Positions 17,445 to 26,173 of a stretch of 64,000 nucleotides of DNA are shown piece after piece. The stretch is from an uncultured Mesorhizobium sp. Its GTDB lineage: Bacteria > Pseudomonadota > Alphaproteobacteria > Rhizobiales > Rhizobiaceae. Position numbers and translations under genes: made by a program. The DNA is taken from assembly GCA_937958475.1 (NCBI GenBank), contig CALFXR010000196.1:77012-141011 (forward strand), written 5' to 3'. Under the pieces are notes generated by a model. That model did not search any database. It saw nothing but the letters and a program-made list of their open reading frames with translations, and had not been told where the DNA came from. Each line of letters starts with the position of its first letter. Within the stretch, counting starts at the first letter, position 1.

Positions 17445-18467
17445 TCAGGCGTCGTGCCGAGGGCGGGGAACGCTGGCGCCGAGTACCGGGTCGACGATCA
17501 GCACGACCTTTCCGATCTGCCGGTTCTCGTCGAGGATCGCGTGCGCCGCCTGCACCTCTTCGAAGGGCACGGCGGCATGGATGCGGGTGGCGATGCGCCC
17601 GTCCTCGAGCAGCGGCCAGACGCGCTCGACGAGTTCGCGCGCGAGCCGGCCCTTGTAGTCGGGCGACCGCGGCCTCAGCGTGGAACCGGTGACCGTCAGC
17701 CGCCGGCGGACGAGCTGGCGCATGTTGACCTCGGCGAACTCGCCCTGGTGGCTGGCGATGAGGACCAGCCGGCCGTCGGAGTTGAGGAGATCGAGCTGGC
17801 GCTGGGTGGCGGGGCCGGCCTGTCCGTCGAGGATCATGTCGACGCCCGATCCGGACAGGTGGTAGCGGATTTCGACGTCCCAGCCGCCCTTGTAGTCGAA
17901 GGCGGCTTCGGCGCCAGCGTCGCGGCACACCCTGCGCTTCTCCTCGCTGCCGGCGGTCGCCAGGACGCATGCGCCGAAGAGTTGGCGGGCGATCTGGATG
18001 GCGGCCATGCCGACGCCGCTGGTGCCGCCATGAACGAGCAGCGTCTCGCCGCGCCCCAGCCGCCCGAGCCAGACGATGTTGTTCCAGGCGGTGAAGAAGA
18101 CCTCCGGAAGCGATGCCGCCTGGACGAAGTCCAGGCCGCGCGGCACGGGCATGCACTGCACCGCCGGCACGACGCAGAAATCCGCGTAGCCGCCGCCGTT
18201 GGCCAGCGCGCAGACGGCAGCGCCCACGGCGAGGTCCTGCACGCCCGGGCCGGTTGCGTGGACGATGCCGGCGATGTCGAGGCCGGGAATGTCGGTGGTC
18301 CCCGGTGGCGGAGGATAGAGCCCGCGCCGCTGCTGGACGTCGGGGCGGTTGACGCCGGCGGCTGCCACGCGGACGACCACCTCGCCGTCGCCCGGCTGCG
18401 GCACGTCGCGCTCGACGAGGCGCAGGACGTCGGGACCTCCCGGCCGCGCGATCTCGACGACCCGCAC
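17445..18467 (-). CDS. Zinc-independent NADPH:quinone oxidoreductase-like MDR protein (PIG3/QOR type)
   Basis: Medium-chain dehydrogenase/reductase of the QOR/PIG3 type, 340 residues. GROES-like domain 1-120 with AAGVNRPDVQQRRGLYPPPP, a signature of this branch, and PGLDIAGIV. The Rossmann domain begins at HGGTSGVGMAAIQIA (146-160). The cysteine/histidine zinc ligands of alcohol dehydrogenases are absent, so it reduces quinones or enones with NADPH. GTG start 6 bases from the preceding stop. Second gene after the DUF6282 hydrolase. Confidence 0.86.
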   Translation of the reverse strand: MRVVEIARPGGPDVLRLVERDVPQPGDGEVVVRVAAAGVNRPDVQQRRGLYPPPPGTTDIPGLDIAGIVHATGPGVQDLAVGAAVCALANGGGYADFCVVPAVQCMPVPRGLDFVQAASLPEVFFTAWNNIVWLGRLGRGETLLVHGGTSGVGMAAIQIARQLFGACVLATAGSEEKRRVCRDAGAEAAFDYKGGWDVEIRYHLSGSGVDMILDGQAGPATQRQLDLLNSDGRLVLIASHQGEFAEVNMRQLVRRRLTVTGSTLRPRSPDYKGRLARELVERVWPLLEDGRIATRIHAAVPFEEVQAAHAILDENRQIGKVVLIVDPVLGASVPRPRHDA

Positions 18468-18473
18468 GTTCGT

Positions 18474-19421
18474 TCAGCCGCCGAGCCCGACCAGCCTGGC
18501 CGGATTGGTGGCTACCATCGTGCGCACGTCGTCGTCGCTGTATCCCAGTGCGAGGCAGAGCTTGATCGCCTGGCGCATGCCTTCGACCGGCGTCGGATTG
18601 TCGACCTGGCCGAGGTCGGAGCCGATCGACGAGTGCTCGACCCCGGCGGCGTCGATATGCTCCTTCAGCTCCTGCGGCGAATAGGTGTTGAAGCGCGTAT
18701 CGACATACATGGTGGCCGATTGCTCGACCACCGCGCCGAGGCGGGCGAGGTCGCGGATGTCCTCGTAGGTGAAGTGCAAGCCGTACATGGGATGGTTGAT
18801 CAGCAGGCGCTTGACGCCCCGCGCGCGCGCCTCGTCGAACAGCTTCCAGATCTCCCAGACGTGCAGATGGCCGGACGACAGGATCGCGTCGAACTCGGCG
18901 ATCGAGTCGAGGATCTGCTTGACCTCGTCGAGCACATTGCCGAGCGCGTCGAGCGGGCTGAGCAGGGGCGAGGCCTTGAGCTGGACGTTGGAGGCAAGCC
19001 GGGTCTTGCGGTGCGCGCTGCGCACGTGGTTGGCGGCCTGCGCGGTCGGCATCCAGATCAGCTTCGCGCCCATCTTCAGCTGGGCGTCGACGACATAGGG
19101 ATCGAACCCGCCGGTGGAATTGTTGAGGACCAGCCCGCTGAACATGGCGAAGTCCGGCCGGGCGAGAACGCGCTCGAGCAAGGGGATGAAGGGCGCCACC
19201 GAGTAGTGGTGGTCCTTGAACAGGACGGCGCGCATGCCGGCATCGGCGGCTTCCTGCGCGGCCTGCAGGTGGTCGACCTGGCGCGGCATGGTCGACGGGC
19301 CGGAGTGGACGTGAAGGTCGAGCGCGCCGACCAGCAGGCCGTTGGCGCGCGCATCGTCGATCGTCGCCATCAGCGTCCGGGCTTCCTCGCGATTCCGTTT
19401 CACCTGGTCATCCGCAGCCAT
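18474..19421 (-). CDS. DUF6282 family amidohydrolase-like protein
   Basis: 315 residues with the metal-dependent hydrolase (TIM-barrel) look: LDLHVHSGPS (H37, H39), KDHHYS, SSGHLHV, NHPMYGLHF and GSDLGQ provide metal and catalytic ligands in the usual order. Amidohydrolases hydrolyse amides, lactones or phosphoesters, or decarboxylate; this family is not characterised, to my knowledge. ATG at 19421 has an AAGGGTGA site. Divergent from the IclR regulator, co-oriented with the oxidoreductase 6 bases after its stop, and so probably part of the regulated unit. Confidence 0.75.
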   Translation of the reverse strand: MAADDQVKRNREEARTLMATIDDARANGLLVGALDLHVHSGPSTMPRQVDHLQAAQEAADAGMRAVLFKDHHYSVAPFIPLLERVLARPDFAMFSGLVLNNSTGGFDPYVVDAQLKMGAKLIWMPTAQAANHVRSAHRKTRLASNVQLKASPLLSPLDALGNVLDEVKQILDSIAEFDAILSSGHLHVWEIWKLFDEARARGVKRLLINHPMYGLHFTYEDIRDLARLGAVVEQSATMYVDTRFNTYSPQELKEHIDAAGVEHSSIGSDLGQVDNPTPVEGMRQAIKLCLALGYSDDDVRTMVATNPARLVGLGG

Positions 19422-19479
19422 ACCGTCACCCTTTTCTTCGATGTGAAGGGCATAATGATTGACGCTCCCTCGTCTCAAC

Positions 19480-19509
19480 CGGTAGTCCGTACCGTTCCGC
19501 ACTACGGAA
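19480..19509. promoter_or_regulatory. Two adjacent 15-base palindromes, probable IclR operators
   Basis: CGGTA-GTCCG-TACCG at 19480-19494 is immediately followed by TTCCG-CACTA-CGGAA at 19495-19509. Both are perfect 5-5-5 inverted repeats. They lie in the 111-base gap between the divergent DUF6282 and IclR genes. IclR-family repressors typically bind such short palindromes, often in tandem. The layout supports autoregulation and control of the DUF6282-oxidoreductase pair. Confidence 0.6.
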
Positions 19510-19532
19510 TGGATCGGGCGGGAGGAGAGACC

Positions 19533-20339
19533 GTGGGCATTCGCGCCATTGAACGCGCCATGAGCGTGCTGCAGGAACTGAACCTCCAGCCGATCAACAC
19601 GATCGCGCAGCTTCACGCGCGCACGAAGCTGCCCAAGCCGACCCTGGTGCGCATCCTCAGGACCCTTGAGGATGCCGGCTATGTCGAGAACGACGTGAGG
19701 GAAGGCGGCTACCGGGTCAGCGCGCTGGTCACCTCGCTGAGTTCCGGATTCCACAAGGGACCGCTGGTGGTCGAGGCCGGACGCGCCTGGGCGGTCGCCA
19801 TCACGCGCAAGCACAAGTGGCCGACGGCAATCGCCCTTCCGGACTATGACGGCGTCATCGTCCGCTTCAGCACGGTGCCCGACAGCCCCGTGTCGCCGTT
19901 CCACAGCACCCTGAACCGACGCCTGAACCTTTTGACCCGCGGCATGGGCCTGGCCTATTTCGCCTTCATCGAGGGCGAGGAAGCCGAACTCATCATCGAC
20001 GTGCTGCGGCGCTCGGACGATCCGGAGAATGCGCTCAGCCATCATCCCGCTGAACTGGCGCGGCTGGTGCGCAAGGTGCGCGCCGACGGTTACGCCACGC
20101 GCTCGTCGCTGGTGGAGCCGCGCAACTCCAACACCATTGCCGTGCCGATCATCAGCAAAACCGGTAAAGTGCTGGCGAGCCTGGGCCTGACCTATTTCAC
20201 GTCGGCCTTTTCCTCGGAGCAGGAGGCCTGCTCCCGCTATGCGCCGGTCCTGCAATCGGCGGCGTCGGCCATCGCCGACGATCTGGCGCGCCTGTCCCGC
20301 TCGATCGCGATCGAGGCGGAGAATCCGGCGGCGATCTGA
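19533..20339 (+). CDS. IclR family transcriptional regulator
   Basis: 268 residues: N-terminal winged helix with VGIRAIERAMSVLQEL, the helix-turn-helix NTIAQLHARTKLPKPTLVRI, and LEDAGYVENDVREGGYRVS as the wing. The C-terminal IclR effector domain (about 80-260) has the SVLPD-type ligand pocket. The GTG at 19533 follows GGAGGAG at 7 bases, the best site. Earlier in-frame ATGs at 19455 and 19509 have no site and would put the palindromes inside the coding sequence. Probably controls the adjacent catabolic genes; the effector is unknown. Confidence 0.88.
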   Translation: MGIRAIERAMSVLQELNLQPINTIAQLHARTKLPKPTLVRILRTLEDAGYVENDVREGGYRVSALVTSLSSGFHKGPLVVEAGRAWAVAITRKHKWPTAIALPDYDGVIVRFSTVPDSPVSPFHSTLNRRLNLLTRGMGLAYFAFIEGEEAELIIDVLRRSDDPENALSHHPAELARLVRKVRADGYATRSSLVEPRNSNTIAVPIISKTGKVLASLGLTYFTSAFSSEQEACSRYAPVLQSAASAIADDLARLSRSIAIEAENPAAI

Positions 20340-20369
20340 AGAAGGCCTGAGGGGGGCAAGGGGGGCGAA

Positions 20370-20388
20370 CGGGAGCCAAAGGCTCCCG
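20370..20388. terminator. Hairpin between convergent iclR and gapR
   Basis: CGGGAGCC (20370-20377), loop AAA, GGCTCCCG (20381-20388): an 8-base perfect stem in the 54-base gap between the ends of two convergent genes. Likely bidirectional terminator; no U-run on either side. Confidence 0.5.
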
Positions 20389-20393
20389 GCGCG

Positions 20394-20654
20394 TCACGCC
20401 ATGCCGAGCGCCGCCTTGTACAGGTCGAGGATGGTCTCCTCCTCCTGCCGTTCCGACGCGTCCTTCTTGCGCAGCCGGACGATCGTGCGGATCGCCTTGG
20501 TGTCGAAGCCGGTGCCCTTGGCCTCGGCGTAGACGTCCTTGATGTCGTCGGCGATCGTCTTCTTCTCTTCCTCGAGCCGCTCGATACGCTCGATCAGGGC
20601 GCGCAACTGGCCGGCGGCAACGGTCTGGCTGTTTTCGGTAATCTCGTCGGCCAT
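20394..20654 (-). CDS. gapR: GapR family nucleoid-associated DNA-binding protein (DUF2312)
   Basis: 86 residues, almost all helical: a long coiled-coil (AAGQLRALIERIERLEEEKK) followed by DIKDVYAEAKGTGFDTKAIRTIVRLRKKD. GapR in Caulobacter binds overtwisted DNA as a dimer/tetramer and is essential for replication and chromosome organisation. The family is confined to Alphaproteobacteria, which supports the taxonomic call. Good AGGAGA site before the ATG. Confidence 0.93.
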   Translation of the reverse strand: MADEITENSQTVAAGQLRALIERIERLEEEKKTIADDIKDVYAEAKGTGFDTKAIRTIVRLRKKDASERQEEETILDLYKAALGMA

Positions 20655-20766
20655 CGGGGTGTCTCCTGAAAAGGGGCGGCGACTCGCGCCGCCGGATCGG
20701 CGCTTCGATGCCCGATGCGGGTTGGAGGGTCAAGTCGTCAGAACACGTGTGCCGTGCGGTCCGGCC

Positions 20767-22233
20767 TCAGCGGTCGGTGACGATCTTCACCTTGTCCCCG
20801 GCCGAGACGCTGGCGCCCGGCGGCAGGGCGTTGAGGACCCTGAACAGGTCCAGCTTGCGATCGACGCCGACCATCGATGCGGCGAGAGAGCCCACCGTGT
20901 CGCCGGGCTTCACGGTGACGATGCGCAGGCGCAGCGGCTTCAGCGCCGCCTTCTCGGCGGCGTCGAGCAGGCGGAAGCTGCCGGCGACCGAGCGCGCGAC
21001 CGGAGCGAGATCCGTGCTCGCCGCCGGGGCGGCGGTCAGCAGCCGGTAGACCTGTCCGCCGGCGCGAACCACGGTGATGTCGAACTGCCAGCCCTCGGCG
21101 CGCGCTCGCGCCGTTGCGGCCTCGCTGCCGTTGATCCTGTCGGTGCGCACGCTCGTCGGATCGAGGCCGGCCACCCAGCCGGAACGGATGTAGGCGTCGA
21201 GCGACACGCTCGGACTGAGCGCCACGCCGTCGAAGCGGATCGCGATTTCGCCGGGGCCGGTCGCCGTGACGGCCGCGGCCGTGTTGTCGATGACGAAGCC
21301 GGCGGGAACGGTGAAGGAGATACCGAGCCGAGGATGCAGGAAGGTATTGCCGCGGATGTAACCTTCGTCGGGCGTGTCGCCGAACAGAAGTCCGTCGATG
21401 CCGGCGAGGAAGGCATCGCGGTCGCGCACGCCGGTACCGGGCATGCCGATCGTGCGCGCATGGCGCTGGGCGAGCTCGATGCGCTGCGGGGCGTTGGGAT
21501 GGCTGGCGAGGAAGTCGAGGCTGGCGTCCGAGGCGCCGGTGACGCTGCGCAGGTCGCTGTAGGAGGCCATCGACTGCAGGAAGCGCGCCGCGGCGAAGGG
21601 ATCGAAGCCCGAGCGCGCGCTGTGCTTGATGCCGATGGCGTCGGCCTCGAGCTCCTGGTTGCGCGAGAACTGGGCGAGCCGCAGCTTGCCGCGGACCAGC
21701 GCCGCCTTCGCCGCCTGGCTGTCGCCGAGCACGTCGGAGACGACCTTGGTGGCGAGCACTTCCTCGGCTTCCTTCTGCTGGCGCTGGAGGCCGTGATTGG
21801 CGGTGACGTGCCCCATCTCGTGGGCGATGACGGCGGCCAGTTCGGCCGAATCGTTGGCCAGCGCGAGCAGGCCGCGGGTCACGTAGAGATAACCGCCGGG
21901 CAGCGCGAAGGCGTTGACGTTGGGCGAGTTCAGGATGGTGATGCGGTAGGTCTGCTCGGGATTGTCGGATTCCAGCGTCAGGTTGCCGACGACCTTGGCC
22001 ACCATGCGCTCGAGCTTGGGATCGGAGTACTCGCCGCCATAGGTGGCGAGAATGCGCGGATGCTGGCCCTTGGCGAGTTCGGCCAGGCGATCGTTGCGGC
22101 TGACCGAATCGACGGTGACCGGATTGTCCGAAGGCTGGAAGGCGTTCTCGCTGAGCGGACCGGTGCCGATCATCGTGCAGCCGGCCAGCGTGGCGGCGAG
22201 CGCCAGCGAGGCGGCCATGCGAAGGGCTCGCAT
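20767..22233 (-). CDS. M48-family metalloprotease lipoprotein with LysM-like C-terminus
   Basis: 488 residues from ATG 22233 (a GTG at 22248 gives 493; neither has a clear ribosome-binding site). The lipobox is LAGC, with Cys at residue 19 of the shorter form, so it is an outer-membrane or periplasmic lipoprotein. Zinc motif AVIAHEMGHVTANHG near 136-150 (HEMGH at 138-142), with E further on as the third ligand. The C-terminal part (VTVKPGDTVGSLAASMVG) is LysM-like and may bind peptidoglycan. It resembles BepA/YfgC-type quality-control proteases. Transcribed alone on the minus strand. Confidence 0.86.
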   Translation of the reverse strand: MRALRMAASLALAATLAGCTMIGTGPLSENAFQPSDNPVTVDSVSRNDRLAELAKGQHPRILATYGGEYSDPKLERMVAKVVGNLTLESDNPEQTYRITILNSPNVNAFALPGGYLYVTRGLLALANDSAELAAVIAHEMGHVTANHGLQRQQKEAEEVLATKVVSDVLGDSQAAKAALVRGKLRLAQFSRNQELEADAIGIKHSARSGFDPFAAARFLQSMASYSDLRSVTGASDASLDFLASHPNAPQRIELAQRHARTIGMPGTGVRDRDAFLAGIDGLLFGDTPDEGYIRGNTFLHPRLGISFTVPAGFVIDNTAAAVTATGPGEIAIRFDGVALSPSVSLDAYIRSGWVAGLDPTSVRTDRINGSEAATARARAEGWQFDITVVRAGGQVYRLLTAAPAASTDLAPVARSVAGSFRLLDAAEKAALKPLRLRIVTVKPGDTVGSLAASMVGVDRKLDLFRVLNALPPGASVSAGDKVKIVTDR

Positions 22234-22387
22234 GCCGGGCGGCGACACGACGGCGCTGGTCAGACGGGAATGCAGAAGACGATCCTTTCGGTGCTCGCAG
22301 GAAACCTATCGCCGACGACGCAGGAACGATCCCGACGGACAATCCCCAGCATTTCGTGCCGGCCACGGCAAGGACAATGATGCCGAA

Positions 22388-23149
22388 TTATGTCGGCTTC
22401 CGGGCAAATCGGCGTGAGCGGTCCGAGCCGTGCGCTGCTCCCATATAGCGTTTGAACGCGTCGGGGCCAGTATCGCCGAAAAATTCCTCGGCGGCGCCGT
22501 GGGCGACGACCTGCCCGTTCTCGAGAAAGAGCATGTCGCCGGCGATCCGCCTGGCATCCTCGGGCTGGTGGGTGACCATGAGAACGGTCAGGCCGTGCTC
22601 GGCGACGAGACCGGCGACGAGATCGAGCATCTCGTCGCGCAGTGCCGGGCCGAGCGAGGCGAACGGCTCGTCGAGGAGCAGAACAGGGCGGTTCCTGACG
22701 AGGACGCGGGCGAGCGCGACGCGCTGGCGCTCGCCGCCGGAGAGTTCGCGCGGCAGCCGCATCTCCTTGCCGGAAAGGCCGGTGCGGGCAAGCGCGCCGG
22801 CAACCGCCTCGCGGTCGTTCGCCGAGAGCTTCAGCGCCGGCGAGATTCCCAGCCCGACATTGTCGGCGACACTGAGGTGGGCGAAGAGGTTGTTCTCCTG
22901 GAAGACCATGGAGACCGGGCGCTCGGCGGGCGAAAGCGCGGTGACGTCGCGGTTGCCGATGAGGACGCGGCCCGAGGAAGGCGTCTCGAAGCCGGCGACG
23001 AGGTTGAGCAGCGTCGACTTTCCCGAGCCGCTCGGGCCCATCAGGGCGGTGATGGCGCCGGCCCGTGCGGAGCAGTCGAACCGCATCGACACGCCCGGAC
23101 CGTAGGAGAACGTCACGCGGTCGAGCATGACGCCCGCGCCATCCTTCAT
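22388..23149 (-). CDS. thiQ: Thiamine ABC transporter ATP-binding protein ThiQ
   Basis: ATPase of the thiamine/TPP importer, 253 residues. Walker A GPSGSGKST (38-46), LSGGERQR signature (136-143), Walker B VLLLDEPFASL and H-loop MVTHQPED. ATG at 23149 (GTG at 23152 and ATG at 23128 are alternatives) comes 23 bases after the thiP stop. Last gene of thiBPQ. Confidence 0.92.
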   Translation of the reverse strand: MKDGAGVMLDRVTFSYGPGVSMRFDCSARAGAITALMGPSGSGKSTLLNLVAGFETPSSGRVLIGNRDVTALSPAERPVSMVFQENNLFAHLSVADNVGLGISPALKLSANDREAVAGALARTGLSGKEMRLPRELSGGERQRVALARVLVRNRPVLLLDEPFASLGPALRDEMLDLVAGLVAEHGLTVLMVTHQPEDARRIAGDMLFLENGQVVAHGAAEEFFGDTGPDAFKRYMGAAHGSDRSRRFARKPT

Positions 23150-23172
23150 CACGTCGTCGGTCGCGGTCGCGG

Positions 23173-24792
23173 TCAATTCGATGTCCTTCCGAGCCGGTCG
23201 GCCGCCAGCATCAGCAACAGGCAGATGGCGCCGAGCAGCAGCGCCAGGCCGGCGGCGTCGGCGGTACGGTAGCTGCCCATGCGCTCGTAGAGGAGGTAGG
23301 GCAGCGTCTGCACGGCGTCGGAGCCGAACAGCGCGATGACGCCGAGGTCGCCGAGCGACAGCGCCATGGCAAAGGCGAGACCGGTCGACAGCGGCCGGCG
23401 CAGCGAAGGCCAGTCGACCAGCCGGAAGCGGTTCCAGCCGCCTATGCCGAGCTGGGCGCACAGCCGCTCGTGGCGTTCGCTCGCCGCGTCGTAGGCGGGA
23501 CGGACGGCGCGGACGGCGAACGGCATCGCCATGACCGCATTGACGGCGACGACCATCACCGGCGCGGCGACGAAGACGTCGACCGAGCGGCGCAGAAGCA
23601 GGAACCAGCCGGCGCCGATGACGATCGGCGGCACGACGAGGACGAGGCCCGGCCCGGCGTCGAGCAGGCGTTCACAGAGGCCGGGCCCGGCGCCGCGGCG
23701 GCGAAGCTGGAGGCTGCGGCGCGCCGCGACCAGGGACATGGACAGGGCCACGGCGACGAAGGCCGACAGGCCGGAAAGGACGAGGCTGGTCGCCACGGCG
23801 CGGCGCACCGACGCCTCGCCGGCGAGCCGACCGAGGTCCGCGGCGAGGCCGGCGGCGACGGTCGCGCCCATCGGTGCGAGGACGAACGCGGCAGAGAGCA
23901 GGATGAGAAGCGCGTTGGCGACGGCTTCAAGGCGCCCGACGGCGAGATGGCGGCGGTGCGAGACGGCGATGCCCGCCTCGCCGGTCAACGTTCCGCCGAT
24001 GCGTGCCAGTACGACGACCACCGCGGCAGTCAGAGCCACCTGGAGCAGCGTCAGCACGACGGCGCGCGGCGGGTCGAAGTCGAAGCGCAGCGCCTGGTAG
24101 ATCGCCACCTCCAGCGTCGTCGCGCCGGGACCGCCGCCGAGCGTCAGCACGAGCGTGAAGGAGGTGACGCAGAGCATGAAGACGAGGCCGGCCGCACCCG
24201 GGAGGGCGGAGCGCAGCACCGGCCATTCGATCAGGCGGAAGGTCGCGGCGGGGCGCATGCCGAGCTGGCTCGCCAGCCGCCACTGGTCGGCGGGAACGGT
24301 GTCCAGCGCCTCGAGGAGCAGGCGCGTCGCCAGCGGCAGGTTGAAGAAGACGTGGGCGACGAGGATCCCCGTCAACCCGTAGATTCCGGGAAAGGCTCCG
24401 CCGCCCGCGGCCGTGACCAGGTCGGCGGCGAAGCCGGCGCGGCCATAGAGGGCGAGCAGGCCGAGCGCGGCGACGATCGCCGGCAGGCCGAGCGGCACGG
24501 CGAACAGGCGCAGGAGCCAGGCGCGGCCGGGGAAGGACGGATGCCGCGACAGGGCGCGGGCCACCGCGATCGCCGGCACGACGGAAAGGAGCGTCGACAG
24601 CGTCGCCTGCCACAGTGTGAAGCGTGCGACGCGCAGCATGTAGGCGTCGAACGCGGAGGCGACGCCGGTCGTGGCGCCTTCGCGCACCAGGCCGAGGAAC
24701 GCGCCGCCGACGAGGAGCGCGACGGCGGCGAGCGCGGCGGCGCCGGCCATGGCGCGCCAATCGCGCGAGCGCGTGGAAGAAGTGGCCGTCAT
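23173..24792 (-). CDS. thiP: Thiamine ABC transporter permease ThiP
   Basis: 539-residue double-length permease with 12 hydrophobic helices in two halves, each with an EAA-type loop (SQLGMRPAATFRLIEWPVLR and AQLGIGGWNRFRLVDWPSLR) that contacts ThiQ. This duplicated arrangement is characteristic of ThiP. ATG at 24792 has a strong GGGAGGAAGAGG site. Sits between thiB and thiQ. Confidence 0.93.
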   Translation of the reverse strand: MTATSSTRSRDWRAMAGAAALAAVALLVGGAFLGLVREGATTGVASAFDAYMLRVARFTLWQATLSTLLSVVPAIAVARALSRHPSFPGRAWLLRLFAVPLGLPAIVAALGLLALYGRAGFAADLVTAAGGGAFPGIYGLTGILVAHVFFNLPLATRLLLEALDTVPADQWRLASQLGMRPAATFRLIEWPVLRSALPGAAGLVFMLCVTSFTLVLTLGGGPGATTLEVAIYQALRFDFDPPRAVVLTLLQVALTAAVVVVLARIGGTLTGEAGIAVSHRRHLAVGRLEAVANALLILLSAAFVLAPMGATVAAGLAADLGRLAGEASVRRAVATSLVLSGLSAFVAVALSMSLVAARRSLQLRRRGAGPGLCERLLDAGPGLVLVVPPIVIGAGWFLLLRRSVDVFVAAPVMVVAVNAVMAMPFAVRAVRPAYDAASERHERLCAQLGIGGWNRFRLVDWPSLRRPLSTGLAFAMALSLGDLGVIALFGSDAVQTLPYLLYERMGSYRTADAAGLALLLGAICLLLMLAADRLGRTSN

Positions 24793-24908
24793 GGCCTCTT
24801 CCTCCCGGTCCGAGTGGCGCCGATCGGCTGCCGGTGCGTCATCGCGGCATTCTCCCAGGCTTCTCCCCGAAGCAAGGCGCCCGCGAGCGCCCCGCCGGCG
24901 GCAATGGC

Positions 24909-25907
24909 CTACCTGCTCATCGCCGAGAGCCACTCGTCGACCCAGGCCTTGCGGTTCGCCGCCACCTCGTCTGCGGGCAGGAGCAGCGACTTCGCCGGCT
25001 TGACCAGGCGGTCGAAGGCGGGATTCAGCGGCTTGTCGGTCCTGCCGGCGGGGAACATCCAGTTGGTCTCGGGGATGACGTCCTGGAATTCCGGGCCGGT
25101 CATGAAGGCGAGGAAGTCGCGCGTCAGCGGGTTGGCGGCGCCGGCCGTTGTCGCCGCCGCTACCTCGATCTGCAGATAATGACCCTCGGCGAAGGCGGCG
25201 GCCTGATAGCGCCCCGTGTTCTCGGCGATCATGTGGTAGGCGGGCGAGGTCGTGTAGGACAGCACCATCGGCGCCTCGCCGCTGGTGAACAGGCCGTAGG
25301 ATTCGCTCCAGCCCGGCGTGACGGTGAGCACGCGGTCCTTCAGCCTCGCCCAGGCCTTGCCGGCATCGTCGCCGTAGACGGCCCTGACCCAGAGCAGCAG
25401 GCCAAGGCCCGGCGTCGAGCTGCGCGGGTCCTGGATGACGATCTTCTGCTGCGGATCGCCCTCGACAAGCTCCTTCAGGCTGGCCGGCGGCGTGGCCAGC
25501 TTCTCCGTGTCGTAGACGACGGCGAAGTAGCCGTAGTCGTAGGGAAGGAAGACCGGGTCCGTCCAACCGCCGGGTACCGAGAGGCCGGAGGCATCGACGC
25601 CGTGCGGCACGAACAGGCCGGTCGCCGCCGCCTCGGCGGTCAGGTTGTTGTCGAGGCCGAGCACGATGTCGGCCCTGGTGTCCTTGCCTTCGAGGCGCAC
25701 GCGGTTGAGTAGGGCCACCCCGTCGGCGACCGAGACGAATTCGAGATCGCAGCCGCACTTCGCCTCGAAGGCCTTCTCGACCTGCGGGCCGGGGCCCCAT
25801 TCGGCGGTGAAGCTCTCGTAGGTGTAGACGGTGAGCTTCTGCCCGGCCGCCGCGGACAGGGTGGAAGAGAGCAGCAGGGAAGATAGTATAACGAGCGTCG
25901 CGCGCAT
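24909..25907 (-). CDS. thiB: Thiamine-binding periplasmic protein ThiB
   Basis: 332-residue substrate-binding protein with signal peptide (LVILSSLLLSSTLSAAAG) and mature start QKLTVYTYESFTAEWGPGP, a ThiB-like motif. It binds thiamine, TMP or TPP. Strong AAGGAGG site. First gene after the TPP riboswitch, so thiBPQ should be shut off when TPP is abundant. The end is separated from thiP by 116 bases with no clear structure. Confidence 0.93.
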   Translation of the reverse strand: MRATLVILSSLLLSSTLSAAAGQKLTVYTYESFTAEWGPGPQVEKAFEAKCGCDLEFVSVADGVALLNRVRLEGKDTRADIVLGLDNNLTAEAAATGLFVPHGVDASGLSVPGGWTDPVFLPYDYGYFAVVYDTEKLATPPASLKELVEGDPQQKIVIQDPRSSTPGLGLLLWVRAVYGDDAGKAWARLKDRVLTVTPGWSESYGLFTSGEAPMVLSYTTSPAYHMIAENTGRYQAAAFAEGHYLQIEVAAATTAGAANPLTRDFLAFMTGPEFQDVIPETNWMFPAGRTDKPLNPAFDRLVKPAKSLLLPADEVAANRKAWVDEWLSAMSR

Positions 25908-25966
25908 GAGCGCCTCCTTGTTTCAAACGTTGAAAGGGAATTGAGGCGCGTTCTGCCGAAGCGTCT

Positions 25967-26066
25967 AATCCCTCCGCCGGTACGAGCCGGATCAGGTTCA
26001 GCGGGTTGGCCGGGTTGCCCCGTTATGCCTCTCAGCCGGTACGCAAACGCGCCCGGCACCCCGTTA
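25967..26066 (-). ncRNA. TPP riboswitch (THI element)
   Basis: Read on the minus strand from about 26066: GGGGTGCC, then GGCTGAGAGG, then CCGCTGAACCTGATCCGGCT and ACCGGCGGAGGGA, the three conserved blocks of the thiamine pyrophosphate riboswitch in order. It lies 60 bases upstream of thiB and regulates the thiBPQ operon by TPP binding. The expression mechanism (transcription or translation) cannot be told here. Confidence 0.95.
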
Positions 26067-26079
26067 GAGCAGTTGCGAA

Positions 26080-26106
26080 TGTATAGCCGGCGCCGCCGAC
26101 CGACAA
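26080..26106 (-). promoter_or_regulatory. Candidate promoter for the riboswitch-thiBPQ transcript
   Basis: On the minus strand: -35 TTGTCG (26106-26101), spacer 15 (26100-26086), -10 TATACA (26085-26080). Its start would lie just before the TPP element. The spacer is short and the -35 is only partly consensus, so this is a candidate. Confidence 0.4.
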
Positions 26107-26173
26107 GCGATTGTTTGCGCCGGGCGTCGAAGCGAGCCTTCCGCTCGGCGCGGCGCCCTGATAGAGGCGGCCC

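Noticed and set aside
17454..19454. Long N-terminal extension of the IclR reading frame
   Set aside because: It lies opposite the oxidoreductase and DUF6282 genes, has no protein-like features, and the GTG at 19533 has the proper ribosome-binding site.
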